A DNA stretch of 64,000 nucleotides, taken from positions 434,001 to 498,000 of the forward strand of contig JAEPQE010000002.1 of assembly GCA_017640665.1 (NCBI GenBank), read 5' to 3'. Source of the stretch: Balneolaceae bacterium (GTDB lineage Bacteria > Bacteroidota > Rhodothermia > Balneolales > Balneolaceae). Both the position numbers and the translations under genes were made by a program. Of the stretch, positions 52,977-62,011 are shown piece by piece (positions within the stretch are counted from its first letter, which is position 1; each line of letters starts with the position of its first letter). The notes below the pieces were generated by a model that did no database searches, was not told the origin of the DNA, and was given only the letters and a program-made list of their open reading frames with translations.

Positions 52977-54269
52977 CTATCCTTCTTTTCCTAACAGACG
53001 ATACATCGCCTTTTTATAATCTTCAACTCCAGGTTGGTTAAATGGATTAACACCCAGACTATATACAAAAACTCCGGTCAATAATTCAAAGAAGTAAATC
53101 AATTCCCCAATATTTTCTGCATTCAGCGCATCAATAGTTATGTTTATAATCGGAACATCACCTTCCTGATGAGCTTCTGTTGTGCCAAGCCTTGCACTGG
53201 TATTTATTTCATGGAAAGATTTACCTGCCAGGTAATTGAGTTTATCACCATTCCCCTCAATTTCTGAAACTCTGAGTTTCGAGAAAGGCTTCTCAACTAT
53301 GATAAAAGTTTCGATCACGCTACGCTGCCCCTGCTGAATAAATTGCCCCAAACTGTGCAGGTCGGTTGAGTATGCAGCGACTGCAGGAAAAATTCCTTTT
53401 CCTTCTTTACCTTCGCTTTCTCCAAGTAATTGCTGAATCCATGCACCCAAAGATTTAAGCTCCGGCTCAAAACAAGAAAACACATCAATAGTGTAGCCTT
53501 CTTCATGTAGTGCATTTCGTAATGCGGCATATTCCAAAATCTCTTCCGCATCTCCCTCGTATCTGTTATATGCTGAAACTGCACCGTAAAACAAGGTTTT
53601 GATATCAATTCCGGCAACAGCAATGGGCAGAAGTCCTACAGGTGTGAGCACAGAAAAACGTCCACCAACATCATCCGGAATAATGAATTTTTTATACTTT
53701 TTAGTCTCGATTTGAGGGTTGAGTATTCCCCCTTCTTTGCTGGTGGTACAGATGATACGTTTCACTACATCACCTGAATACATCTCTTCCATCACTTCCC
53801 TAATAGCCCTGAATGAAAGTGCCGTTTCTAAAGTTGACCCCGATTTTGATATAACATTGATGTAGACACTTTTCTGTGATCCATCTGCTTTAGGGGTTTT
53901 CAGATAATCGGTTAGCTCCTCAAGATATTTCCCACTCATGTGATGACCGGCATACAGAATTTCCGGACCATTGGATTTGAAATGAGGGCTTAGCGCATCA
54001 ATAACAGCTTTTGCTCCGAGATAAGATCCGCCAATTCCGCATACGATAAAAATATCAGCCTCTTTTCGAATCTGGGCTGCCAGTTGAGCTATTTCTTCTA
54101 ACTCTGCATCGTTGGGCTTCGCAAGAATATCTCTCCAGCCCAGCCATTCTGAACCAGGGCCTGTTTTAGTTTTCAGCTGCTCGAGACCTATATCAGCTTT
54201 GGTTCTTGATTTGATGTATACTTCGTCGTTCAAAAACGAACGTGCGATTCTTATATCACTTTTTATCAT
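52977..54269 (-). CDS. pgi: Glucose-6-phosphate isomerase (short form)
   Basis: 430 aa, close to the ~450-aa Bacillus-type enzyme rather than the ~550-aa E. coli form. Signatures: FIVCGIGGSYLGAKAVID, NVISKSGSTLETALSFR, catalytic Glu in LGAWIQQLLGESEGKEGKG and the late GVNPFNQPGVEDYK with the catalytic Lys. It interconverts glucose-6-phosphate and fructose-6-phosphate. It lies 7 bp after pfkA. Confidence 0.95.
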   Translation of the reverse strand: MIKSDIRIARSFLNDEVYIKSRTKADIGLEQLKTKTGPGSEWLGWRDILAKPNDAELEEIAQLAAQIRKEADIFIVCGIGGSYLGAKAVIDALSPHFKSNGPEILYAGHHMSGKYLEELTDYLKTPKADGSQKSVYINVISKSGSTLETALSFRAIREVMEEMYSGDVVKRIICTTSKEGGILNPQIETKKYKKFIIPDDVGGRFSVLTPVGLLPIAVAGIDIKTLFYGAVSAYNRYEGDAEEILEYAALRNALHEEGYTIDVFSCFEPELKSLGAWIQQLLGESEGKEGKGIFPAVAAYSTDLHSLGQFIQQGQRSVIETFIIVEKPFSKLRVSEIEGNGDKLNYLAGKSFHEINTSARLGTTEAHQEGDVPIINITIDALNAENIGELIYFFELLTGVFVYSLGVNPFNQPGVEDYKKAMYRLLGKEG

Positions 54270-54276
54270 GTTATTT

Positions 54277-55266
54277 TTAACGTAGTAATTTTGCTAATTC
54301 GATGAGCGCGTAATCGAGGGTCTTTTTCTTAGATACCGCTACTCTCATTGGGGTGATTTTGAGAGCGTTATTTACGATTCCAACCATCACTTCACTATGA
54401 CCTTCCAACAACACCTTTACTGCAGAAGCACCTAACCTACTTGCTAAAACTCTGTCGTGTGCAGATGGTGCACCACCACGTTGAATATGACCAAGTATAC
54501 AAACCTTCAAATCATACTGCTTAAAGTCATCTTTAATCTTCTCTGCAAGCTTTAGCGCCCCACCGGTTTCATCTCCCTCCGCTACTACCACCAAACTGCT
54601 ACGCTTTTGTTCTTTAAGCATGTTTTTGAGCTGAGATTTTATATCATCTACATTAGTAAGTTCTTCAGGTAAAAGTGCCAACTCGGCACCGCATGCAATA
54701 GCTGTTTCGAGTGCAATAAAACCGGTATCTCTTCCCATTACTTCTACAAGAAACATTCGTTCATGAGCATCCGCGGTATCGCGGATCTTATCAATAGCAT
54801 CGAGCGCAGTATTTAATGCAGTATCGTACCCAATAGTTTCATCAGTTCCGATAATGTCATTATCAATAGTGCCCGGTATGCCCACTACATTAATACCATG
54901 TTCACTGCTTAAATAATGAGAACCGGTGAAGGTACCGTCTCCACCAATCACAACAAGAGCGTTGATATTTCTTTCTTTGAGTTGTTTTGCTGCCTTAGCT
55001 CGGCCTTCTTTAGTTCGGAATTCCTTTGATCGGGCAGATTTTAAAATAGTTCCGCCACGTTGGATTATATTTGAAACTGAGTTAGAGTCCATTTTTTCGA
55101 ACTCTCCTTCAATCAATCCCTGATAGCCGTGGTAAACGGCATACACTTCTATGTTATACGCCCAGGCCGAGCGTACCACGGCCCGAACAGCCGCGTTCAT
55201 TCCCGGAGAATCTCCTCCGCTTGTTAATACTGCAATTGTCTTAATTTCAGACACTGGTTCAATCAT
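54277..55266 (-). CDS. pfkA: ATP-dependent 6-phosphofructokinase
   Basis: 329 aa. LTSGGDSPGMNAAVRA near the start, GGDGTFTGS and GIPGTIDNDIIGTDETIG. Gly at the residue after GGDG(T)xx and PGTIDND (not PKTIDND) mark the ATP-dependent rather than the pyrophosphate-dependent type. Catalytic Asp in TIDND; MGRDTGFIA follows. It commits hexose phosphate to glycolysis. First gene of the pfkA-pgi-dNK run, divergent from the polyprenyl synthase gene. Confidence 0.95.
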   Translation of the reverse strand: MIEPVSEIKTIAVLTSGGDSPGMNAAVRAVVRSAWAYNIEVYAVYHGYQGLIEGEFEKMDSNSVSNIIQRGGTILKSARSKEFRTKEGRAKAAKQLKERNINALVVIGGDGTFTGSHYLSSEHGINVVGIPGTIDNDIIGTDETIGYDTALNTALDAIDKIRDTADAHERMFLVEVMGRDTGFIALETAIACGAELALLPEELTNVDDIKSQLKNMLKEQKRSSLVVVAEGDETGGALKLAEKIKDDFKQYDLKVCILGHIQRGGAPSAHDRVLASRLGASAVKVLLEGHSEVMVGIVNNALKITPMRVAVSKKKTLDYALIELAKLLR

Positions 55267-55368
55267 GTGAGTAAGTACTGTGAGTTGAGTGAGAAATACC
55301 CTTAAATATTGTTATGATATTAACTAATTTAAAGGGCAGCCAAGTTTAAGAAAATTTGAACACTTTTG

Positions 55369-56388
55369 ATGATTGATAGCGCAGAACTACAAAGAATTAA
55401 TACAGAGTCGGTTACCCGGAAAACTCTGAAAGAGATTACTGCGCCTGTATCCTCTGATTTAAAGGAATTTAGAAGCTTTTTTAAGGATACCATTAAATCT
55501 GATGTGTTCCTCTTAGACCAAATCATTTCTTATTTGTTGAAACAAAAAGGGAAAGAATTGCGCCCTACTTTGGTTTTTATGAGCGCCAATTTGTTCGGAG
55601 GAATAACCGATCGAAGTCATATTGCTGCTACAATGATTGAACTTCTGCATACGGCAACACTCATACATGATGACGTGGTTGATGATGCAAATTCCCGACG
55701 TGGATTCGTTAGTATTAATAAAATATGGAAAAATAAAGCGGGTGTTTTGCTGGGTGATTATCTGCTTTCGAAGGGATTGCTGATTGCGTTGGAAAACGAA
55801 GAACACCATTTACTTAAAGTACAATCACGGGCAGTACAGAAAATGAGTGAAGGCGAGTTACGGCAACTTAAAACTGCCGGGCTGTTCAACATGACCGAGG
55901 AGCGTTATTTCCAAATTATTTCCGAAAAAACGGCCAGTCTGATTTCTACCTGTTGCGAGTGTGGTGCTGTATCTGCTACTGATGACCCAAAGATGCACAA
56001 GCTGCTTCGCGACATAGGGATGTGCATCGGGATAGCCTTCCAGATCCGGGATGATTTATTCGATTATGGGGTATATGATATCGGAAAGCCCACACGCAAT
56101 GATATTCAGGAACGCAAAGTTACCCTTCCACTTATAAAAGCCATGCAGCATTCTTCCAAAAAAGAAGCTTCACATATACGGTCATTGATGAAGAAGCGTA
56201 AGAAATCAAACAAGAATGTAGAAGAGATTGTGAGTTTTGTACACAATAATGGCGGAATGGATTATGCCAGAAATGTAATGTACGATTATGCTAATGAAGC
56301 AATTTCCGGATTAGAAAAAATACCTTACTCCTCTCATATTCAGGATTTTGTAGATTTAATTCATTTCATCATCACCAGAAAAAAGTAA
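55369..56388 (+). CDS. Polyprenyl diphosphate synthase
   Basis: 339 aa from ATG 55369; a TTG three bases upstream is in frame. First Asp-rich motif LIHDDVVDDANSRRG (DDxxD) and second IAFQIRDDLFDYG (DDxxD), both intact, with GKELRP near residue 62. Bulky residues before the first motif suggest a long-chain (quinone or undecaprenyl-type side chain) product, but length cannot be set with confidence. It begins a run with LpxH-like and penicillin-binding genes. Confidence 0.9.
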   Translation: MIDSAELQRINTESVTRKTLKEITAPVSSDLKEFRSFFKDTIKSDVFLLDQIISYLLKQKGKELRPTLVFMSANLFGGITDRSHIAATMIELLHTATLIHDDVVDDANSRRGFVSINKIWKNKAGVLLGDYLLSKGLLIALENEEHHLLKVQSRAVQKMSEGELRQLKTAGLFNMTEERYFQIISEKTASLISTCCECGAVSATDDPKMHKLLRDIGMCIGIAFQIRDDLFDYGVYDIGKPTRNDIQERKVTLPLIKAMQHSSKKEASHIRSLMKKRKKSNKNVEEIVSFVHNNGGMDYARNVMYDYANEAISGLEKIPYSSHIQDFVDLIHFIITRKK

Positions 56389-56391
56389 TTG

Positions 56392-57171
56392 ATGAGCGAG
56401 CAAGAACACCTGTTCATTTCCGATGTTCATCTGGGTGCGTTTTCTTCGGAAAAAGAGACCGAAGTTGCAGACAAATTAATCGCACTTATTGATTATGCCA
56501 TCAAACAGAACGCAGGACTTTATATACTTGGGGATTTATTTGACTATTGGATGGAATACCCTGATTCCAAGTTTGTACCCGATTTAGGGAAGTCAGTTCT
56601 CGATAAGTTCGAAGAGTATAATAGATCCGTACAGCCTGCCATTTACGTAACGGGAAATCACGATAACTGGACTTTCGGGCACTTTATTGACCGGGGATTC
56701 GATGTGGAACCTAAATACAGAATTATCCCTGTAGGAAAGTATCAAACACTCATAATGCACGGTGATGGTCAGGTTGGTGACCGAAACGACTTCCTGCGCC
56801 CCGCATTTCATAAGCTTCTAAGAAATCCTTCTTTCACTCAGTACTACCAAAAGATATTCCCCCCTGAAATCGGAGTCGGTATTATGAAGAGCTTCTCGAA
56901 TATTACCCGGAAAAAAAATCATAGCAACCCGGATCCGTTAAACAACCATGCTAAGAGCATTTTAACCTCTAACAAGGTAGACGTGGTGCTTTGTGGCCAC
57001 GATCATCTTCCCCGAGTGGAAACTTTTTCAGGCGGCAGGTATATAAATCTTGGTGCATTTTTTAATGACAATACAATAGTCCGATATATTAATAGCGAGT
57101 TCCGGCTCGTTACATGGCGCGCAGATACTAAAGAATTTGTACCTTACAGCTCAAATAATTCTCAAGCATGA
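56392..57171 (+). CDS. UDP-2,3-diacylglucosamine diphosphatase-like metallophosphatase
   Basis: 259 aa from ATG 56392, 3 bp after the upstream stop. Calcineurin-fold metal motifs in order: FISDVHLG, LGDLFDYWMEY, VTGNHDNW, IMHGDGQVGDRND and LCGHDHLP. Residues between match LpxH, which cuts UDP-2,3-diacylglucosamine in lipid A synthesis. Bacteroidota often carry such LpxH-like proteins, and function is inferred from fold and the envelope neighbours. Its stop overlaps the next start by 4 nt. Confidence 0.8.
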   Translation: MSEQEHLFISDVHLGAFSSEKETEVADKLIALIDYAIKQNAGLYILGDLFDYWMEYPDSKFVPDLGKSVLDKFEEYNRSVQPAIYVTGNHDNWTFGHFIDRGFDVEPKYRIIPVGKYQTLIMHGDGQVGDRNDFLRPAFHKLLRNPSFTQYYQKIFPPEIGVGIMKSFSNITRKKNHSNPDPLNNHAKSILTSNKVDVVLCGHDHLPRVETFSGGRYINLGAFFNDNTIVRYINSEFRLVTWRADTKEFVPYSSNNSQA

Positions 57172-59507
57172 GTGATTCCAAAGAACCAATCGATCATCAC
57201 AAGTATTTCAACGACCCGGAATACAGGAAAAAGATTCTCGCAGAAAGAGAAGGCTCTGAGAAGGAGCGAAAACCTCCATCAAAGAAAAAGAACAAAGATG
57301 GAAATATGGGTAAACGAATTGTAGCAGGAATTGGAGTTTGCTTACTAGTCATCACGCTTGGAATTTCGGTTTATGTTTATTTTTTATTCCAGGGGTTACC
57401 TTCCATAGAACAACTTGAAAATCCTGAGACCGCAATAGCTACTGAAGTTAGAAGTCGTGATGGAGCTGTTCTTGACAAATACTATACTGAAAACCGAACC
57501 TGGGTCCGATTCGATCAGATTTCACAACATGCTGTTGATGCTTTGGTTGCAACCGAAGACCATAGATTTTTCGATCACTGGGGAATGGATATGGTTAGAA
57601 CGCTCGCTATCCCCTATCATATATTAAGAGGAAATCCTCAAGGTGGATCAACCTTGAGTCAACAATTGGCCAGGAACTTATACAAAGAGATTGGTCTGGC
57701 ATTTTCTATCTCTAGAAAGTTTAAAGAAATGATTACTGCTGTTCAGATTGAACGAAATTACACTAAGCGGGAAATCATTGAGATGTATTTGAATACCGTT
57801 GAGTATCCTAATAGTGCTTTCGGAATTGAAGCTGCAGCTAGAACTCACTTCAACAAATCTGCTGCAGAATTAAATGTTTCTGAAGCAGCTACATTGGTTG
57901 GGTCTCTCAATGCGATTTACGCCTATAATCCAAGAATAAGGCCTGAAAGATCCAAACAGCGACGGGATATTGTTCTCTTATTGATGAATCGTAGAGGATT
58001 TATTGACACACAGACAACTGCAAATCTCCAAGCTGAACCCATTCAGTTGGATTATCAACCTCCATCTAAAGCAGGGCGTGTTAGCCGTTATTTTGGAGAG
58101 TATGTGAGGCAACGAGTTTCCGGTTGGGCAGAAGAAAACGGCTATGATCTGTTTACAGATGGACTAGTGATTTATACCACTATCGATTCCAGACTTCAGA
58201 AGCATGCTGAGCATGCCGTAAAAACTAAACTAGATTCTCTCCAAAAAATTTATGTGAACGAGTGGACTACTACCGGAAGTGGGATTTATATGGATAAGCT
58301 TTGGGAAGAATTCCCCTCTTTCAAAGACAGTTTTTTAGAAGAAACTGACGAATATAAAAATGGCTTTCAAAACTATAATACAACCATACGAAAAGTGGTT
58401 CTTGACAGCCTGAAAATGGATTCATTGTTTGTTGACTCTGTTTTGAAATCTAAAACGAGGCTCGAATCGGGCTTTGTTGCTATAGACCCTTCAAATGGTA
58501 ACGTACTCGCATGGGTTGGTGGATCTAACTACGGAAATGTCCAGTTCGATCATGTGTATCAGTCCAGAAAGCAAGCCGGCTCTACCTTTAAGCCCTTTGT
58601 TTATTCGGTGGCTATTGATAACGGATTTAAACCTTACCATAAATTTTCCAAATACCCTACCAAGTATTATGACCGCGTTGGTAATGTTTGGGCTCCTAAA
58701 GATGAGACTGTTCCAAGTGGGCCGATTATGGTTCCTTTAAGACAAGCGCTGGCAAGAAGTTTAAATAATGTAACTGTTCGACTGCTTCCCGAAATAGCTG
58801 GTTATCCGGGAACCAATAAGCTTTGGGAGTTAGACCCTGCTGCCAGAAAGATTAAACAAATGGCTTCTAATCTTGGAATAGATATGAGTAATACTCCTGC
58901 TTATCCTTCTATTGCCTTAGGTACCCCGGAGGTAAGTTTACTTGAGATTACCAGTGCATACACCACGTTTGCTAATGCAGGAGTTCATATTGACCCGATT
59001 GCAATTACCCGGATCGAAGACAAAGAAGGGAATGTACTTGTTGAATATTATCCTGAGTACCAGCAGGAAGTAATAAGCCCTGAAACAGCTTATATAATGA
59101 CCGATATGATGCGAGGAGTTATTCGTGGAGGTGATGGGTATCATGGAACCGGAGTTCGATTAAGAAACGTATACGGGGTTCGACAAGATATAGCAGGTAA
59201 AACAGGAACTACTCAGGATGCCGCTGATAACTGGTTTATGGCGATGACTCCCCATATTGTGATGGGTGCCTGGGTTGGTGGTTCTGATCGGAAAATTCGT
59301 TTTCCGGAAAATACTTACATAGGTCAGGGTGCGCGATTAGCATTACCAATAGTAGGTCAATTTATTAATTACGTTACTGATGATCCCGAAGCATACTGGG
59401 GATATGATGCATTCACTCCTCCTCCTGGCTTTGTCATGCCTGAAGATCCTGAGGAAACTCAAAATGAGTTACTTAGAGACAACAATCGTGGAAGGATTGG
59501 GTGGTAA
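57168..59507 (+). CDS. Class A penicillin-binding protein (PBP1A-like)
   Basis: 779 aa. A basic cytoplasmic tail, one membrane span (~50-74), then a glycosyltransferase 51 domain with catalytic Glu130 (VATEDHRFFDHWG) and QGGSTLSQQLARNLY. The transpeptidase domain has Ser472-x2-Lys475 (AGSTFKPF), Ser531-x-Asn533 (SLNN) and Lys678-Thr-Gly (GKTGTT). It polymerises and cross-links peptidoglycan. Translationally coupled to the LpxH-like gene (ATGA). Confidence 0.96.
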   Translation: MSDSKEPIDHHKYFNDPEYRKKILAEREGSEKERKPPSKKKNKDGNMGKRIVAGIGVCLLVITLGISVYVYFLFQGLPSIEQLENPETAIATEVRSRDGAVLDKYYTENRTWVRFDQISQHAVDALVATEDHRFFDHWGMDMVRTLAIPYHILRGNPQGGSTLSQQLARNLYKEIGLAFSISRKFKEMITAVQIERNYTKREIIEMYLNTVEYPNSAFGIEAAARTHFNKSAAELNVSEAATLVGSLNAIYAYNPRIRPERSKQRRDIVLLLMNRRGFIDTQTTANLQAEPIQLDYQPPSKAGRVSRYFGEYVRQRVSGWAEENGYDLFTDGLVIYTTIDSRLQKHAEHAVKTKLDSLQKIYVNEWTTTGSGIYMDKLWEEFPSFKDSFLEETDEYKNGFQNYNTTIRKVVLDSLKMDSLFVDSVLKSKTRLESGFVAIDPSNGNVLAWVGGSNYGNVQFDHVYQSRKQAGSTFKPFVYSVAIDNGFKPYHKFSKYPTKYYDRVGNVWAPKDETVPSGPIMVPLRQALARSLNNVTVRLLPEIAGYPGTNKLWELDPAARKIKQMASNLGIDMSNTPAYPSIALGTPEVSLLEITSAYTTFANAGVHIDPIAITRIEDKEGNVLVEYYPEYQQEVISPETAYIMTDMMRGVIRGGDGYHGTGVRLRNVYGVRQDIAGKTGTTQDAADNWFMAMTPHIVMGAWVGGSDRKIRFPENTYIGQGARLALPIVGQFINYVTDDPEAYWGYDAFTPPPGFVMPEDPEETQNELLRDNNRGRIGW

Positions 59508-59725
59508 TATTTAACGACGATTATATTATTCGGGCAATATACAGCTGGAAGGTTGAGATAGAGAAGTTAGAAATGTTCATCGAAACTGTAAAAACAACTA
59601 ATAAAATCCATGAAGAAGTTCTAGGCGCAAGAGGTAATTTCACAAGATAGCCCTAAGCCAACCACTCCTTTTTAGTGTCATTGCTTCTGCTTCATTTATA
59701 AAACTGACTTTTAATGCGTCCCATA

Positions 59726-59776
59726 TTAGTCTAGACTGCCATCGAGATCAATAAATTTTGTATAAGAATAATTTAA
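59726..59776 (-). pseudogene. Coding remnant, left copy
   Basis: Minus-strand translation gives LNYSYTKFIDLDGSLD then a stop. It aligns with the remnant right of the S8 gene (61925-61972): 35 of 48 bases and 11 of 16 residues are identical. Seven of the differing codons are synonymous, so the two diverged while still under protein-level selection. The parent family is not recognised. Confidence 0.5.
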
Positions 59777-59836
59777 AGTTCCTCTGTCACTTTTTTGACC
59801 AAGATTAAAAAACTCGAAACAAAGCTTTTGATACCG

Positions 59837-59867
59837 TTTGTACAAGATGTAAAAGTACGTACTTTTG
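59837..59867 (+). promoter_or_regulatory. Predicted S8 protease promoter with 16-bp palindrome
   Basis: TTTG (59837-59840), 19 nt, then TACTTTTG (59860-59867): an exact -33/-7 pair of the Bacteroidota type. The -7 box is overlapped by the perfect palindrome AAAAGTACGTACTTTT (59851-59866). The ATG is about 52 bp downstream. The palindrome could be an operator. Confidence 0.62.
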
Positions 59868-59919
59868 GAAATACACTTCGCCTAATCAAACTATTGAGGG
59901 AGTATTAAACCTTTAGCTC

Positions 59920-61791
59920 ATGAAATTTTTTTTTATCCTAATTTCATTTTTGATTTCATATTTCATTTTCTCTCAAAACAAAGGAGTTTCAGATCCGAAT
60001 TATAGAGATGGAGAAGTTTATTTTAAATTTAAAGACAACGTGGAAATAAAATGGAAGAGAAATAAACATCAATCGATTAATCAGTTTAGCTTTCTAAATA
60101 CGATTAAAGATAAATATGGAATCATCGAAGTTTTAACTCCATTTTCTTTTACGGAAAAAGAGATTCCTACTTTAGACAGGACTTTTAAAATTGTGTTCGA
60201 AAATTTCAACGAAACTGATGAATTAATTCAGGAATTGCTAAATAATGATAGAATTGAATTCGCAGAAAGAGTTGCAGTTGACTATAAATTTGATGTTCCA
60301 AATGATGAAAATCTGAGTGAGCAATGGTCATTAAATGTAATTGGGGCATTTGATGCCTGGGACATTGAAACAGGTTCAGACAATATAGATATCGCAATTG
60401 TTGATGACGCTTTTGATATTTGGCATGAAGATTTTTCAGGTCAAATTGAAGACATGTGGGATATTGCAAACGATGATGGAGATGTAGGTCCCGATGTTAA
60501 TGAAGATACTCATGGAACTCGTGTTGCCGGAGTAAGTGGAGCAAAAACTGATAATGGGATTGGCATGGCAAGTATTGGGAGAAACATAGACTTAATCCTG
60601 GTTAAGCATACTACTGATGGGGAAATAACTCATGGATATGATGGGATTTTATGGGCTGCTGAAAATGGGGCAGAAATTATCAATTTAAGCTGGGGCGGAG
60701 CTTCATATAGCCAAGCCCGCCAAAATTTAATAAATGCCGTACATGAAAATTATAATGTTATTATTGTTGCAGCTGCTGGCAATGACAACACAAGTGAAGA
60801 GCAATATCCTGCCGCTTATAACAATGTGATAGCAGTAGCTGCAACGAAAGAAGATGACACAAGACCTGATGAAAACGATTGGGGAAGTGGAGATGGCTCT
60901 AATTTTGGTTTTTGGGTGGATATAGCAGCCCCGGGACATGGTATCTTTACAACCAGATTAAATGATGAGTACGGTAATTCAAATGGAACTTCATTTTCAA
61001 GTCCTATGGTAGCAGGTTTACTAGGGCTCATGTGGTCTGTTGATCCTACAATAGATAGAGGTACGGTGGTCAATTGTCTTTTAAATTCCGCTGATCCTAT
61101 CAATTGGAGAGGAGGCTCTGGAAGAATTAATGCGCATCAAGCACTTTTATGTATTTCTAATGTTAGTAGCGCACAAGCAAATTTAGAATATAGTGACCAA
61201 CTCATAAAAGACGGCCAAGGAAGCCTCATTGGAAATGACAATGGTTTAGTTGAGCCTGGCGAAGAAATTGAATTGGAAGTTGAACTTCATAATAGTGGAA
61301 CTGGCGATGCTAGTAATGTAGTAGGAACATTATCTAGTACAGATCCTGACATAACCATTACCGACAACTTTCAAAGCTGGGGAGATATTAACGTTGGGTT
61401 TTACGAATGGGCTTCTGATTTCGATTTTAAGGTTTCAAATACTACTCCAGAAAAAGACGTTATTTTCACACTAGAATTAACATCAAATGAAGGAAGTTGG
61501 ACAGAAAATTTCACGGTTCAAATTAATAGCCCTTCGGCAACAAGCGATCAAGAGGGGAAAATTATACGTGTTTTTCCTAATCCAACTGAGGATATATTAT
61601 TTTTCAAACTAAGAGAGCCAGTTACATTTAATGAAATCGTAATATACAATGTTTTAGGGCAGGTAGTTTTGCGACAAAATCAAATCAATGCTAATTATGT
61701 TGACGTTTCTAATTTGACAACCGGTAGTTACTTTATAAGAATAGCTTTTGACAATGCTGAAGTCATAACCCATAAATTTATAAAACAATAA
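59920..61791 (+). CDS. S8 subtilisin-like protease with type IX sorting domain
   Basis: 623 aa. Signal peptide (~1-19), a prodomain (~25-120), then a subtilase domain with Asp162 (AIVDDAFD), His198 (DTHGTRVAGVSG), oxyanion Asn289 (AAAGNDN) and Ser358 (NGTSFSSPMVAG). An Ig-like domain (~415-540) and a type IX secretion C-terminal domain follow (RVFPNPTEDI near 551, GQVVL, then LTTGSYFIRI and HKFIKQ). It should be exported by T9SS and cleaved or anchored at the surface. The gene is more AT-rich than its neighbours, has its own promoter and is flanked by decayed fragments of a shared ancestor, which suggests acquisition by insertion. The ribosome site is weak. Confidence 0.93.
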   Translation: MKFFFILISFLISYFIFSQNKGVSDPNYRDGEVYFKFKDNVEIKWKRNKHQSINQFSFLNTIKDKYGIIEVLTPFSFTEKEIPTLDRTFKIVFENFNETDELIQELLNNDRIEFAERVAVDYKFDVPNDENLSEQWSLNVIGAFDAWDIETGSDNIDIAIVDDAFDIWHEDFSGQIEDMWDIANDDGDVGPDVNEDTHGTRVAGVSGAKTDNGIGMASIGRNIDLILVKHTTDGEITHGYDGILWAAENGAEIINLSWGGASYSQARQNLINAVHENYNVIIVAAAGNDNTSEEQYPAAYNNVIAVAATKEDDTRPDENDWGSGDGSNFGFWVDIAAPGHGIFTTRLNDEYGNSNGTSFSSPMVAGLLGLMWSVDPTIDRGTVVNCLLNSADPINWRGGSGRINAHQALLCISNVSSAQANLEYSDQLIKDGQGSLIGNDNGLVEPGEEIELEVELHNSGTGDASNVVGTLSSTDPDITITDNFQSWGDINVGFYEWASDFDFKVSNTTPEKDVIFTLELTSNEGSWTENFTVQINSPSATSDQEGKIIRVFPNPTEDILFFKLREPVTFNEIVIYNVLGQVVLRQNQINANYVDVSNLTTGSYFIRIAFDNAEVITHKFIKQ

Positions 61792-61792
61792 C

Positions 61793-61811
61793 CGGTTACT
61801 GTTAATAACCG
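61793..61811. terminator. Hairpin just after the S8 protease stop
   Basis: CGGTTA (61793-61798) and TAACCG (61806-61811) form a 6-bp stem with a 7-nt loop directly after the TAA. No T-run follows, so it is a weak terminator candidate. Confidence 0.35.
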
Positions 61812-61822
61812 AGAGGGTATTT

Positions 61823-61975
61823 CTATTCCCTAACTAAAAGTACCCCCCCCAATCCGGCACCACTTTTCGGCTTCACTCCCCCTTCCTCCAAAACAAATCC
61901 CTGAACAACTATATCTTCTTTAAAATCTAAGCTTCCATACAGATCAATCTATTTTGTATGAGGGTAGTTGAATGC
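61823..61975 (-). pseudogene. Coding remnant, right copy (C-terminal fragment with in-frame stop)
   Basis: Minus-strand reading gives AFNYPHTK, a TAG stop, IDLYGSLDFKEDIVVQG, then FVLEEGGVKPKSGAGLGG and a stop: 51 codons of protein-like sequence interrupted once. The first 16 codons match the left fragment at 59726-59776. It contains a run of eight G (eight C on the plus strand, ~61843), prone to slippage. I read it as the C-terminal end of a lost gene; the family is not recognised. Confidence 0.55.
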
Positions 61976-62011
61976 AAGATGCATAGCGGATATATGTGGT
62001 TGGACCGTAAA

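Larger units (their letters stand above)
59508..59919. other. Intergenic stretch before the S8 protease, with a decayed coding fragment
   Basis: 412 bp. On the plus strand a 49-codon frame (GTG 59501 to stop 59650) overlaps the PBP stop and has no ribosome site; I do not accept it. On the minus strand 59726-59776 is a decayed coding fragment. The promoter of the S8 gene lies at 59837-59867. Confidence 0.5.

Noticed and set aside
59501-59650. 49-codon plus-strand frame after the PBP gene
   Set aside because: GTG start overlapping the PBP stop, no ribosome site, no family; likely chance or remnant.
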